Source: Perkinsus chesapeaki
Taxonomy: Eukaryota; Perkinsozoa; Perkinsida; Perkinsidae
Assembly: GCA_013115145.1 (NCBI GenBank)
Contig: JAAPAO010000002.1
Location: forward strand, 124,001-188,000
DNA: 64,000 nt
Direction of reading: 5' to 3'
The notes under the pieces were generated by a model. The model was not told where the DNA came from. It saw only the letters and a list, made by a program, of their open reading frames with translations, and did not search any database. Positions 45,187 to 56,556 of the stretch are shown one piece after another. A program made the translations under genes and the position numbers. Each line of letters begins with the position of its first letter. Position 1 is the first letter of the stretch.

Positions 45187-46719
45187 TCATTTTTCGTCAG
45201 TATTTCCAGGGGTGAGATCAATAGATTTCATTCGCTTCCGGACGCTGGACGCGAGGGCAGCTCTCAGCTGTGCTACTGATACCCTCGTTGTGGCTATACG
45301 TGGTTCAGCTGTTTCATCGTACTGAACTCGTCGCGGAGGCAAGAAGTTGTGGGTTTTGGGGATGGTGTTCGGTTTCTTCTCGTCCTTCTTCACTACGATT
45401 GGTGACGGTGGCTGATACAGTTCGAGTTCCGTCTTCCTGTTCGCGGCGAGCTTCCTGCTCTTGGCACATATCTGCGGGCGAAATGTGCACTCCATATTCT
45501 CGGCTGCAACAGCTGCATAATGAAGTTTCCCTCGACGATCGTGCGTCCGCTCTGTCAGTGGCGGAGCAGAGTTGCGTGCCCTCAGCAGAGCACCATCTGT
45601 CCGGGGACTGGGCAAATCATCACCAAGCGGTATCCTTGGGACGAGCGATGATAAGCCCATTGAAGATCTCCGGACAGGTTTCACAGGTCCGCCTCCAGTT
45701 TGTTCTGCAACAGTAGGCGGAGAATGAACCGGGCTTGGGCCTGGAATACCAGGATGACTTTACATGAAGCCAAAAGCGGATCTCGTTACCTGGTGTGGCG
45801 TGGCCGGTAGCCGAAGCAGGACGGCTTGGGGAAGTCGCTGCCGACTGTATGACATAGCGCTGCTTGGCTCTGAGATAGTTCATTAAATTCGGGCTGGTCA
45901 CGGCTCCCTGACTTTTCGGTGCCTATGAAGGCAGTAACTTGAGGAGAGTTGCCGCGGGAAGTGGACAGAGATAAGCGGGGAAGATTTGGTCTACCGGAAC
46001 GGCTACGAGGCGAGCCTACCAGGAGAATGCCATCAACCACTTAGCTATACCAGCGAGTGATTTACCAGATTTCAATTTCGGGGAGGGCGAGAGGCCATCT
46101 GACATCCCTTCAAGATCCAATGTACAGTCAGGCTCCGATGGTCTGATAATTCAACTTAGTAAAGTGAAAGCAGAAATATTCGCTGTGGTCCTACGGGAGA
46201 GGCTGGCTGGTAGGAGCATCGGCGTCGGTCTGTTCCAGATTGCCTGATAGACCGAAGCTGCTGATAGCCAGCGACCTAGTTGACACTAACCTCCTTCCTC
46301 TTGGTCTTGTTGGACAGACGCATCGACCCCAACGCCACGCTCAGAGTGTCCCTTGTTAGAGTGCGCTCGTCCTGGCCTTGGATCTGACGAGGATCTAAAG
46401 CAAATGAGTGATAGCCAATATGCTATAGCTATGTAGAGAACGTGGGTACACTTACCGTTTATATCGCTTTTGTTTAGACTTCCCTGCATAACACCCTTCC
46501 GTTGCATCCCGCCCGACAGCGACGTCGACCTTCTCAGGCAAACGCGGCGCCTTATCCTGTTGTGACCTCCTGGATGAAGAGCAATCGCCTGAACGTGGAA
46601 GCTGCAACTCTCTAACATCAATAAAACGTACTATTCTGTGAGTCGTCCACTTCACATTCGACTTCCCTCTTGCTATCAGCGAAACCTGTGAGCAGGCCGC
46701 CGCTCGCTTGCTCCGTCAT
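45187..46719 (-). CDS. Unknown basic protein with FRPxI-type motif
   Basis: Exons on the minus strand from about 46719 (MTEQASGGLLTGFADSKREV) through DERTLTRDTLSVALGSMRLS (46360s) and RPNLPRLSLSTSRGNSPQ (about 45970) lead to a long last exon with CTFRPQICAKSRKLAA at about 45480, then FLPPRRVQYDETAEPR and SVAQLRAALASSVRKRM, stopping at 45187. The C-T-F-x-P-x-I-x2-x-S-x-x-L-A motif recurs in uncharacterised basic proteins of alveolates and other flagellated protists; I know no assigned function. The product is Ser/Arg-rich and soluble. N-terminal exon joins are uncertain; only the last exon is well fixed. Confidence 0.45.
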
Positions 46720-47265
46720 CAAGTGATCACTGGAAGCATGCTCCAACACGCACTCCTCTCTGAAACGCTGCTTCGAGTATTAGTTCGTCTGCCCTTCCTC
46801 ACCGGTAGTGAACTATATCTGGATCATCTTGTAGAGCAGGGGCCCCACGGAAACAGCAGAAAAACAAGCTCCGACGACCACTCGACGTCCTTCTATTAGG
46901 CATCATACAACAGCAGGACTGAATGAATGCCAGAGACTATCCACGTGCCATAGAATCAGGAAGGCCACTGACACGCTAAGCTTTCAAGCTGCAAGCTTCA
47001 TACCCCTGTTTATGTGGTATTGATGCAAGATGATAGAACCACCTCTCTCATACTCATTAACTTTGTTGAACTAAACACATCCCTATGACGTAGAAACTGT
47101 GGGCGGAGAGGACGTAAGGTACAGAGGAATATTAGTATCTTCTCCACGACTTCATCACGCATCTGTGAGATTGCGGTCATTAAGCACCTTCCAGGATCGT
47201 TTCCTCGCGCGATTTCCGTAAAGCTCTGAAAATTTATCCTAGCATCACGGACGGACTGCCCCTCC
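46720..47265. other. Spacer with no supported gene
   Basis: About 545 bp with no credible coding signal. The plus frame at 46708-46899 overlaps the first exon of the neighbour and looks like a shadow. Confidence 0.4.
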
Positions 47266-47824
47266 TCACGACGTACCCTCCTCTAACCATTTACTACTTG
47301 TCGTTGCGCGGCTCGCTTCGGGAGTCAGCGGCGTCGTTTTACTGACGACTCTGAATCCCTAACAGTGTAACAGTGCCCCCATATCTCTCTTATCAAATGC
47401 CAGATTACCTTCACTACGTACGGCTGGGCCCTGGCAGTTCTCATTCGCGCAGCCTTCTGCTCGCCCTTAGCCTTTAGTTCAAGAAGCGTCGCCTGGGCAC
47501 TTGGATCCATCCAGAAGAACTTTGGCCCGGACTTGGAGGTGTTCTCAGAAGAATCTTGAACAAATTTTCTAGCGAAGTCATCCCAGTAATGCCCTCACCT
47601 TGAGATTCCGCCTCTTCTACTGAATCGACTTCGGGCTGGTCAGCTTTGGAGGAGCTCACATCTGTCAGCGGTATCGCTCCTCGTAGCAAGCCACATGCAT
47701 TACTTTCTTCCAAGTCCAGAGTCTCCGCGCTCAGGCCCTCGGGGGCCTTCAAAGTCACTATGGTTGAGGCACCCTTCTTCGACGCAGAGCGGCGTTTTGA
47801 TCGGAGAACCATCGGATAAGGCAC
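47266..47824 (-). CDS. Unknown small basic protein, three exons
   Basis: The start is ATG 47824 (MPYPMVLRSKRRSASKKGAS); ATG 47812 is an alternative. Exon 1 ends EEAESQ with a gtgaggg donor. Exon 2 begins DSSENTSKSGPKFFWMDPSA and continues QATLLELKAKGEQKAARMRT to VVK, then intron gtaatct...ctgttag. Exon 3 reads GFRVVSKTTPLTPEASRATT and ends WLEEGTS with TGA 47266-47268. Both joins keep the frame. The product is about 145 residues, basic at the N-terminus and helical in the middle, with no family I recognise. It follows the NUP50-like gene in the same orientation with only about 65 bp between them. Confidence 0.5.
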
Positions 47825-47889
47825 GAACTAAACTACACATGCCAGCCCGCCCGAACGCAATTCCACAGACCAGCAAGTAGAGACACTCC

Positions 47890-49316
47890 TTAAGCTTTAG
47901 TAGATTCCCCCGGCTTCTTATCAGTAGTAGTTTCAGGTGATGGAGCTGCTGTGGACGCGCCGCTGGCGGAAAAGCCCTTCACTGCCTTCAGGAACTGCGC
48001 CTGGTTCTCGGACGAGAGCAACTAGTGACGAAATCTCAGGGGATACTTCCCTGCACAGGTGCATTACATTAACGCGGTATGATGCCAGCTGACCCTCCTC
48101 CGCATTCTCATCATCTAAGCCAAAGAACTTGACACTCTTTGATCCAACCTAAGCGCCTAATTACACCACTACTTTACAGCGGATATTACCAGCTCGTATT
48201 TATCGGCATCTAATATCGGCGTATTTAGTATGACCTTCCACACTCCTTTCATTCGAACTACTATCCGACCAGCGGGCTTGGCCTGAAGTAGCGGCAAAAA
48301 TTACCGGCGCAGAAGACTGTGATGCGTACGCTATCGTCTCCATCCTTTTTGAGAACCCTCAAACTACCCATGCCTCTCTCGGTCCATTTATATTTCGGTG
48401 GCTGGGTCTCACTGGCACCTAGAGAATCGATATGCCCTGTTGAGTCCCTGAGTAACTGTACTTGAGCTAGACGCATCTTTGTTGTCCTCTTGCTTCATAA
48501 GCTTGTACAACTTGCAATCCGATGAGAACCTGACAAGTCGAATAGCGCCTACCACATTACCGCCCCATTACAGAAGAGATTCGCCCTCCTCTCCACTGCA
48601 CACAGTATGAGGCTGTGGCTCGGACTCCTCGGAAGCGTCACCTGCCAAGAATAATCGGAACCAAACAGTTAGCTCAGGATACCTTCCTCCGGGCTGGTGG
48701 CCTCTCCAGCCTCAGATTTGCCGCTTTGGTCAGCACCTCCAAAGGCAGCGAAGCCTGTACCAGTGCCACCAGACAAACCTGTGAATGTGTTAAAAACGCC
48801 CGTTGTTCCCCTAGGTCGTTACTTTTCCCAATATCGCCGAAAAGACTCCCGCCGCCACTTTTTGACGCGCTAGCGAACGAGATACCAGCGAAGGGATTGT
48901 TGCTCTTTGGAGCATCTTCGCTTCCTTCCGATTTAGAAGAGGCTGCGAAAATGCTGTAGATTACAGAAGAACAAAAACGCCTACTTCCTAGATTGGCAAA
49001 TGGGTTCTGAGACGACGCCGCGCTTTCTGTTTCAGAGGCAGTCGAGGGCTGATCATGGGCATCATCCTAGTAGAATGAGATTGGTAGTACCTTTTCGGCG
49101 CCGACGGACGTGGCGGGCGGTCCAGTTTTCCGCCTTACGGAGACAATTTTGCGCTTCGCAATGACCTGAGTCGATGCAAACCGTGAACACCAACCCTTTT
49201 CAATGCAAAGTACATCGGCCGCTGCCTTCTCACGGCCCGTTCCAGGATCCTCGACGTTTTCCTCCTCTGGGGCGTCATCTTTGGTGAGCTGGTTTTCTGC
49301 AACTCTTTTGGACATG
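47890..49316 (-). CDS. NUP50-like nucleoporin with FG motifs and Ran-binding domain
   Basis: It is expected at the nuclear pore, assisting importin/Ran-dependent cargo release. The start is ATG 49316; the N-terminus MSKRVAENQLTKDDAPEEE matches the NUP50 importin-alpha-binding segment (KRxAexQLTKDDxxxE...EDPG), followed by RKIVSVRR. The middle carries scattered FG-type motifs (QNPFANL, NNPFAGISFASASKSGGG, SLFGDIG, GTGFAAFGG). The C-terminal half is a RanBD: YKWTERGMGSLRVLKKDGDD (about 48390), RIVVRMKGVWKVILNTPIL (48230), KSVKFFGLDDENAEEGQ (48120), and SSENQAQFLKAVKGF at the end, stopping with TAA 47890-47892. Domain order equals animal NUP50. Five or more short introns. The trimmed FG region is shorter than in animals. 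Confidence 0.75.
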
Positions 49317-49420
49317 ACAAGACAAAGCCAACTCGCTGTCATTTCTTGAGCAACGTACAACACAACACCCCATATAGTTACGCACTACTTTCAATTACCC
49401 ATCGTGTAGATACACAAACA

Positions 49421-50980
49421 TCATGCCGGCAAGAGAGTACCATAATCTCCATCGGGAGCGTACAATTGCCTTCTTCCGCGAATAGAATACCATTTACGGA
49501 CGCTTGCCGCCAAAACAAAAAACGCAAACGCCACACATATCAGCGGAACAAAGTCTCCGGACACTGTCGCCCCGGTCGGTTTCCCATTTCCCAATTCGAC
49601 TGTCGCGACCAGAACATTCTCGCGTTCATTGCGGCTCTGAAAGCGGGCCTTTTTACGTCCGCTAGGGTCAACAATAACAGAGTCCCAAGCGAGATCTGCC
49701 TTCGCAATAGCAACGCGGTTCTCTACCGCCCGGAAGACGGCCTGAGAGAGATGATCCCGAACCGCGGACCAGTCCTGGGATGGGTTCAGCACGAGGCCTG
49801 CTCCTTGCAGGACAATAGATCGCAGAGTGCTGGGGAAATCAATGTCATAGCATATGAGCGTTCCGACTTTCCCGGTAGCACTAACGTTCGGCCCAAGAAG
49901 AGACGACTGCGGAATTTCGTACGTCGGATATCCGAATCTCAAGGAGCTTTCTTCCCCTATCAATGTTAAAGGCTTCTGTTTGCCGTAAACCCCGAGTCGC
50001 TTCCCTTCTGGTCCCACCATGACCGCGATATTACCGCTCTCTCCTACAAGTGCGCCAACGGACATGAAAATGCCCAGTTCGCCAGCGACTGGCGAAATCT
50101 TGCTGTCGACGTAGTCCTCGGCCTCTGTGAAACTCTTGAACGGACCAAGCCATATTTCCGGCCAAACCACAAACTTCGCTCCGTCCTGCGTCGCCACTTT
50201 CCGCGTTAGATCAATTTGCCTCTCCAAGGTTGCATTGCAAGTAGCATCTTTCTCATACGTTTCCACCAAAGACATATTACAAGACACTCCTCCGAGTTCT
50301 GCTCCTGGAGTGATGGTCGCCACAGTGACTGACGGCGCTCTGTATATTCGGGGAACATAAAATTGAATAACGGAAAGGCAGCACCAACCTGCCATCCCCC
50401 AGAAGAGGAATTTGAAAAGGGCTTTGCGCTGCCGGGAGAACGCAATTTGCCCGAGGGCGGCGTTGACAGCGAAAACCGAGAATTCCAGGGAGTACAGCCC
50501 TAGGAACGATATAGGTTGAATAAGCATAGGTGCGTCGTGGAAAGGCGTACTTAAGGCAAAGAACGTTCCCAACAGCAACGCGGTAGCATAAACGATGGTA
50601 GTCCAGTACGCTGCCCTCCGCACGGGTTTACTTAGATTCGACTCATCGTCGAACAGGTAGGCGTCCGCACTGTCCATGGTGTCCCAAAGCGCGCCCCACA
50701 CGGCCCCTGTGCCCAAACCGATGTACCATTCCAGACCAATCGTCCAAAAAAATATTGCCGAGCATGCCATGAACGTCGCTAATGAGACCAGGAGGGACCT
50801 TTGGTACTCCTGGGATGCAATCATAGGGCAAACGCAGATCAAAGCGAGCGGCCAGATTTCCAAGGGCTGGTCGAGGCCGAACTTTATCGTCCGCAGATTA
50901 TATAGCACGACCGAAAGGCCAGAGAGGAGAAAACTCAGCAAAGTAGGTCGGGTAACTGATACCGAGTCATATAAAGTCAT
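49421..50980 (-). CDS. Membrane nitrilase-fold protein, apolipoprotein N-acyltransferase (Lnt)-like
   Basis: A single-exon frame of 519 residues. The first 210 residues hold about six to eight membrane segments (LLSFLLSGLSVVLYNL, LLVSLATFMACSAIFFW, TTIVYATALLLGTFFAL and others). A nitrilase domain follows with the catalytic triad visible: E275 in VVWPEIWLG, K334 or K336 in YGKQKPLTLIGEE, C377 in TLICYDIDFP; then NPSQDWSAVRDHLSQAVFRA and ENRVAIAKA, the Lnt-type loop in place of the usual R-A-I-E-N run. A final membrane segment (VPLICVAFAFFVLAA) ends the protein. Bacterial Lnt N-acylates lipoproteins. In eukaryotes the fold is rare and has been found next to dolichol-phosphate-mannose or GPI functions. 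The substrate here is unknown. The lack of introns stands out. Confidence 0.8.
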   Translation of the reverse strand: MTLYDSVSVTRPTLLSFLLSGLSVVLYNLRTIKFGLDQPLEIWPLALICVCPMIASQEYQRSLLVSLATFMACSAIFFWTIGLEWYIGLGTGAVWGALWDTMDSADAYLFDDESNLSKPVRRAAYWTTIVYATALLLGTFFALSTPFHDAPMLIQPISFLGLYSLEFSVFAVNAALGQIAFSRQRKALFKFLFWGMAGWCCLSVIQFYVPRIYRAPSVTVATITPGAELGGVSCNMSLVETYEKDATCNATLERQIDLTRKVATQDGAKFVVWPEIWLGPFKSFTEAEDYVDSKISPVAGELGIFMSVGALVGESGNIAVMVGPEGKRLGVYGKQKPLTLIGEESSLRFGYPTYEIPQSSLLGPNVSATGKVGTLICYDIDFPSTLRSIVLQGAGLVLNPSQDWSAVRDHLSQAVFRAVENRVAIAKADLAWDSVIVDPSGRKKARFQSRNERENVLVATVELGNGKPTGATVSGDFVPLICVAFAFFVLAASVRKWYSIRGRRQLYAPDGDYGTLLPA

Positions 50981-51133
50981 TTACAGAATAATAATATCTA
51001 AAATGATCTATCGTGACAACCATAAGTCGGCCGTGTGCAAATGAAAATCCATTTCGAGGCCGACAGATTATTCCCAGAAGAGCGCAACATCTATCGGGTA
51101 GAAACCAACGTAATTATGGTCCGCAAAAATGAA

Positions 51134-54100
51134 CTAGCCGTCACGAGCCTCAACTTCGGGCTCGCTCTTGGCGACTACTTTTGACCACATAAGCTCGTCT
51201 TCCTGGAACATGTTGTACCTTTCAGCGGCTTCGCAGTGCTTTTCCCATTTTCCCCACTCGTCCGCATACCCCTCTTCATCGTCATCGACTCGGCCACATG
51301 ACGCCATAGGGTCTCTGAACATCTGATCAGCCGTCAGCTTCATATAATGGGAGAATCTCCGGCACCAATTAGCCGGGTAGAACTCGGGTGCTAGAGTCAC
51401 AGCAAAGGACCAGGCCCCACGAGCGCTGTTCTGCTCCAAGCTCATGCTCCGTTTGCGGTGGCCGGGCCCTTCACGCCACTGCTGTCGCTGGACCCAGCCC
51501 CACGATCTGTCATTATCGTCGTCACGGAAGCCAACCTTGTCAACGTGGACGTGACGCAACCTCCCATTGCCGCGAACGCGAGTATCCAGCGAGAGGAAGT
51601 TCAAGAGAGTCGCTTCGGGGTTACCTGGCTGGTCAAATACGGTATAGTCCCGCCGCCTGAGCTTATCAGAAACATGCAGCACCGCATCCATCACCGAGCC
51701 TCTTTCCAAAGAAAAGTCAAAGTCAAAATCGCGCCAGTCGGCCAGTAGAGCCAGCATCTGGCTTTCCATCGGCCCGTCTCGCAGCGGCGTGTAGAGAGTC
51801 ATGCCGACGTTCTCGTTCTGGTCAGCGCGAGCCAAGCTGAGAGTTATCCAAGCAATTATCATATGCTCCAGCGGAATGTGGTAATGCTCCTCCGCCAGGT
51901 AGCGGAAGTGACAAATGAATCTATTTGTAATTTTGCAATAATGATGATATGCATCTCGGGTCATGAATTCATCATAGAAGTAGGACCCGCGGAAGCTGCT
52001 TCGATCCGGGGCACCATGGGTCACTCGGAGACCATCGTAGAATCTTTGTTGCAGCAGAGGGCGAGGGTCCACCACCTCGAGTGGTTCGGCAGTCAAGTCC
52101 TCGTCGGTGAATGCCTTGCTAAGGTCATCCGCGATCGGAAAGTAGGAAAGAGCGTCCGACCACGCATGGCGTATCATAATAAAGAGGAACTGGCGTCTGA
52201 CGATGTACTTCTCTGGATCGTTGGGGTCGTCGATGCGCTGTTGTACCAAATAGAGCTTCAACGGAGTGTCATCTGTCCTGTCGTCTTCCATGTCGTTCCT
52301 AGCGCGGAACATCTGCCGCTGACATTTGCGAGGATCTTTTCCCCAAGACCAGCGAACACCGATAGGCACATGATCGTCACGCTCAGTGCACACTACCTTT
52401 ACCCAGGCATGCCACAACGGCTTGCAAATCAGCACCCTTAGCCACCAGGCGGTCCAAGAGTCCTCGGGAAGGCGAGACAGAGTAGGTAACAGCACCATGA
52501 CACTGTCGTAGAGGAAACTGGCTATTCGCGCCGGCCCAACGATGTGAGCTCGGAGCATAGGATGACGGTCGACCATACGATCAACGGCAGCTTGGAGGCG
52601 ATCCATGTCGAGATCACCGCGGATCTGGAAGGCCCACTTGCACACTCTGGTGAGCTGACCAGGCGCGAACCACGCGCGGAAGGGCTCGTTAGGGCCTATC
52701 GGTCTCAAAGCCTCCTGCTCTTTCCTGGGAGACTGCAGAAGTTCCACCAAGCGCGCAACGTCTTTGCAAATCAAAACGTCCTTCGCAGCAACTTGTACAG
52801 GGAGCTTCTTCATCAACATCGACACTTGCAGTGAGGTCATCCCGCCGAGATCCGTCTCAGCCTTGACGTTAGACCAACCAGTAATACCCGACACCAAGGC
52901 GCACACGTCCTCTAAGTTCACATCACCAACCAGTTGGGTAGCATCAGGCACTGTGCGAACAACGTTACGGACGCCTTTCACGAAATGGGTTCTAGTCCAG
53001 TCGAACCTATCTAGCGCTCGCTCTTCCCACCACCACTTCAGGAAAGTACGATATCTGTAGACCTGGGGCGGAACCTCCAATTTCTCATTCGGGACAGACT
53101 CTTCCTCAGTTGTTTCGATCGGTGTAAGCGTTTCTGGAATCTCATCAGCATCCGACGCCGACATGATATCGTCATCCACACTCTCGTGATCACTTGGACC
53201 AGGAGTAGCTGCAGCAACACCACTACCCTCAATCGTCAAGGTAGGCGAGCCTGTGGTGGACACACCATTACCATCGTCGGAGTTTCCACCTTCACTTTCC
53301 CTCACGGGCGAAGCGTTCTCGTGTTCGGAGAGCAGCCGGATCTTCGACAGTTCGGTAGCCTCCTCTACGCCCCCTTCTGGGGCCTCATCAGTCAGCACAC
53401 TGGCGGCGTCATGTCTTCCCAAACCGCCGTCGATGCTTTCGTCGTCCCTGGGCGCATCCACCTTATCGTCCTTCACAGCACTCGCAGCATTCCATGACCC
53501 TGCATTCTCCCAATCAGACGCATCCTGTGCAGTGCGCAACCATTTGAATGAGAAGTACCACCAAAACCACTGAGCGTTGTACTTCATCTGGCGCTTGGCG
53601 AATCCCCAGGAGAACCACTTGGCCGATTCGTAGCTGCCCTGGTTGCCTATAGCATACCAGAAAGCAGGAGCCCACGACAGGAGGCGACCGTCTTTGAATG
53701 CCAACCATGCCCCGATGAGCGTCCAAGCCCATGTAAGCCGCTGGACTGGCTTGAAACGGCGCGACAGAGCGAACCAACCAATGAAGAAGCCAAGACGATC
53801 AAACGGCGAATTTCTGATTAGACGCAAAAAGAATAGGCCCGCCCGCTCTCGCAAGGTTTTCGCGTCGTCGTTGAACGCGGTCATATGGAGGGTCGACAAC
53901 CACATATAAGGAAGGTGCAGCAGGAACTCGCGCGGACCACAAGCCAAGAAGGATCCTGCGCCCCAGAGACCGACACGCTTCCACGCGCTCATCAGGCGGC
54001 GCCATCGCTCTGGCTCCGAGGAAAGCCTCCAGCAATTCTCATGACCGAGCATCTCCTTTACCAACTGGAATCGATCTATCTTGTTCGTGTTGGCATTCCT

Positions 54101-55973
54101 CGGCAAAGGCTTGTATGACATACGAATCGTCAAGTCGAGCACGGCCGCATCCTTATTGGCAGCCAAGGCGCTTCGGAGAGTGTTGTACTGGCCAAGCATA
54201 GACAGAGCCATCTCGTCCTCCTCGGTTATCGCATACGAGGGCGCTTGCAATTCCCCATCCTCCGAGCCACTGCTGTCCGAGGAATCAGCATACCAATCGT
54301 CAGAGTCGGAGTCACTCTCCTCCGCCTCGGGCTTCTTCATATAAACAAACATATAGTTGCGACCGTTGTGAGAGAGCACCGAAGCTTCCTCGACGGCTGC
54401 ACCACAGGACAACGCGAGCTGCTCTATTGGGAGAGCATCAATCCATACACCACCAGAAGCTTTGAGCCGACCCCCTAGACGGCCAAGGTAATGTATCCGA
54501 CCTGCAATGATGAAATGAGACCAGCGCGCAACCTCGTTCCCCAGTAGTACCTGCGTCATCCATTTCGGCGACGTCTCCAGTTCTGAACCAGCCTTCGGCG
54601 TCTGTTAGAAGTTGACAAACGAACGGCCCGCGCATCATAAGCTCGCCGCGCCTCCGACTAAGTTTAGAAAGATGTCGCTCGTTTCAACTATCAGACCTAT
54701 TACCCGCTCCTCGACGGATCCGTCTCCTGGTCACCCAATGGGGCGAGTTTAATCGCTACTTCTTTGGAACGCAGAGTTCGGAACATACCACTACCGTCTG
54801 AGATGAACGCCGATGGGGAGCTAACCACGAGTAGCTCTAGACGAAACTTGAATCACTCTCATCTGCAGCTGCGAAATCCCATAGTGTCAATTCCGATTCA
54901 ACCAAGTTAATCCAACCCCCTATTACCGTCGCAAAGCAAACACAGCCAGAACTCGGTGGCAGTGAGCAAATCAATCACTCGGGCGGATCCGACCAGGGCC
55001 TGGAGCTCGGCGAGCTTGGCCGGAGTGGATGCCTCGCCCCAAAGCAACAGGTGCGTCAGCTTGCATTTTGACAACAAAGTTGCGTTCAAGAACAGCTGAG
55101 TCGGAACCGCACCTACTACTGTGGGAGGGTAGGCTGTGCACTGCAGACCGGCCTTCAGGTTATCAGCGAACAGACATACACCCCCTATCGAGAGAGCAAT
55201 GTTCACCTGGCCCATCATAGACGCCAACCATTGGAGACCCGCGAACTGGAGGACCACCGGTTGGGGGCCGCCTGGCGGCAACTTGACCACCTCCTGGGCG
55301 TATCCTCGCAGTTCCGATAGCGGCATACCATGCGTAACTATTATCATTTTTGGTGTTCCAGTGGTTCCGCCGGAGAACATCTTGAAAAGGGGCCTGTAAC
55401 CGGGGTCGCAAGTCGACAGCTCGGGAGCCTCCCATCCGGTTGGACGAGCCGGCACATCCTCCGGAGCGTCGACAACACGACACGGTGCCATCGAAGCGAG
55501 GCTCCCTGTATTCCCGACTCCTGGTCGAGCAATCAGGATATCAGGTTTAGTTTGATTGATAAGATGACGTAGGCGCCTAAAATAGTATACAACTTTTTGA
55601 CACAAATCTGACCACCCCCGAGTTACCCTTCGTTTGCAGAGGGATCCAACGGGGCCATCACCGTACCAAGAGCGCTGCATGCCAATAACACACTCACCCA
55701 GGTGGCCGATCGCTCGATCGCCACTCCCACACAGTCCCCTTCTTTAACCCCCAGTACTTCACTGAGCCAGTAAGCCATGTCTTTGCCCTTACTGCAGATC
55801 TCAGCGTATGTCAACACACCCGTGACGGTACCATCAGTTTCGAGTGTCGCGCACGCAGTGAGGCTAGCCAGTAGAGGGTCCTCGAAAGCGTGATGGTAGA
55901 GGTTATAAGGGTACTTGTAGGCCACCATAAGACTCAAAAGATGTCGAGTCCGACGCCAACTGAAAACGAACAT
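51134..55973 (-). CDS. NRPS-like adenylation-carrier-condensation enzyme
   Basis: A predicted acyl or amino-acid activating enzyme. The start is ATG 55973 or 55928. The adenylation domain runs to about 54020: LTYAEICSKGKDMAYWL, MFSGGTTGTPKMIIVTHG (A3, 55370), LLLWGEASTPAKL, RRGELMMRGPFV (A6), GWFRTGDVAEMDD (A7), GRIHYLGRLGGRLKASGGVW (A8), LPRNANTNKIDR (A10 with Lys). Introns are confirmed at 54560 and about 54670; the rest to the stop is one exon. Then comes a Trp-rich hydrophobic stretch (53990-53560), an acidic linker, a carrier domain with the phosphopantetheine Ser in DLGGMTSLQVSML (about 52830), and a condensation domain (CKWAFQIRGDLDMDRLQAAV; HHxxxDG as RHAWSDA, catalytic His kept). It ends in TAG 51134-51136. 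No thioesterase or reductase follows, so release would be by the condensation domain itself. The product is unknown. Confidence 0.8.
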
Positions 55974-56073
55974 TGCTACCGCGGCAAGTTTCCCAGAACT
56001 CGATGTCCAAGACTAGTGGGGAAAGTCAGTGTAAATGGTGCAAAATTGATGTACAGGTGCGGACACAGGTCAC

Positions 56074-56556
56074 TTAGCATAATAGCGGATCCAGCGGGGC
56101 GGCAGGTACTGGTGGCGGTCCCCGAAGTCCTTCGCCGAGTTGCACGGTAACCTGACCCTCTGGTTCGACGGAATATCCCGACAGTAATGTTGTCGCATCG
56201 CAAATTAATTGCTGATTGCCGAAATCCAGCGGAGTGGGACCTTCCGGGGCCTCCGGTGCCGCCATAACTGCCGCCAAGTTACTGGTTTCTTCCACTGGCG
56301 TATTGTACGGCATCGAAACCGATAAACTCGCTCGAGAAACCCCTCGTGCACTCAAACCGCAGCAGTGCTCGTGTGTTTGCTTTACCACACGGTCGCCTGT
56401 GGTCACTAAACGGGCCTTGCAGCCTTTTCCCCGAGACTTGCAAGCCCAATAGACTCGGTCCTTGTAAACTCGCTGCATGTGGTACACGTTGTCGTCTACT
56501 ATGCAGACTACTTTGCCCCGCTGCGACGTCCGGAAAGTGGCAGTTTTCGCCATCAA
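56074..56556 (-). CDS. FLYWCH zinc-finger protein
   Basis: A single-exon frame of 160 residues from ATG 56556 (an ATG one codon later is also possible). Residues 10-66 form one FLYWCH finger: SQRGKVVCIVDDNVYHM, then DRVYWACKSRGKGCKARL (the Y-W-x-C...C-x-A-R-L core) and VVKQTHEHCC with the two His. The rest is Ala/Pro/Glu-rich with no other domain. FLYWCH belongs to the WRKY-GCM1 zinc superfamily and is found in DNA-binding regulators and in MULE-type transposons. No transposase is nearby. It stops about 100 bp before the start of the NRPS-like gene in the same orientation. Confidence 0.75.
   Translation of the reverse strand: MMAKTATFRTSQRGKVVCIVDDNVYHMQRVYKDRVYWACKSRGKGCKARLVTTGDRVVKQTHEHCCGLSARGVSRASLSVSMPYNTPVEETSNLAAVMAAPEAPEGPTPLDFGNQQLICDATTLLSGYSVEPEGQVTVQLGEGLRGPPPVPAAPLDPLLC

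Noticed and set aside
49346-49969. Plus-strand frame of 207 codons
   Set aside because: Antisense of the Lnt-like nitrilase domain, whose catalytic motifs are on the minus strand.
51863-52441. Plus-strand frame of 192 codons inside the NRPS-like gene
   Set aside because: Shadow of the condensation and carrier coding sequence on the minus strand.
54438-54638. Separate small minus-strand gene (66 codons) in front of the NRPS-like long exon
   Set aside because: Its sequence is motifs A6-A7 of the adenylation domain and splices in frame to the A8 exon, so it is an exon of the larger gene.
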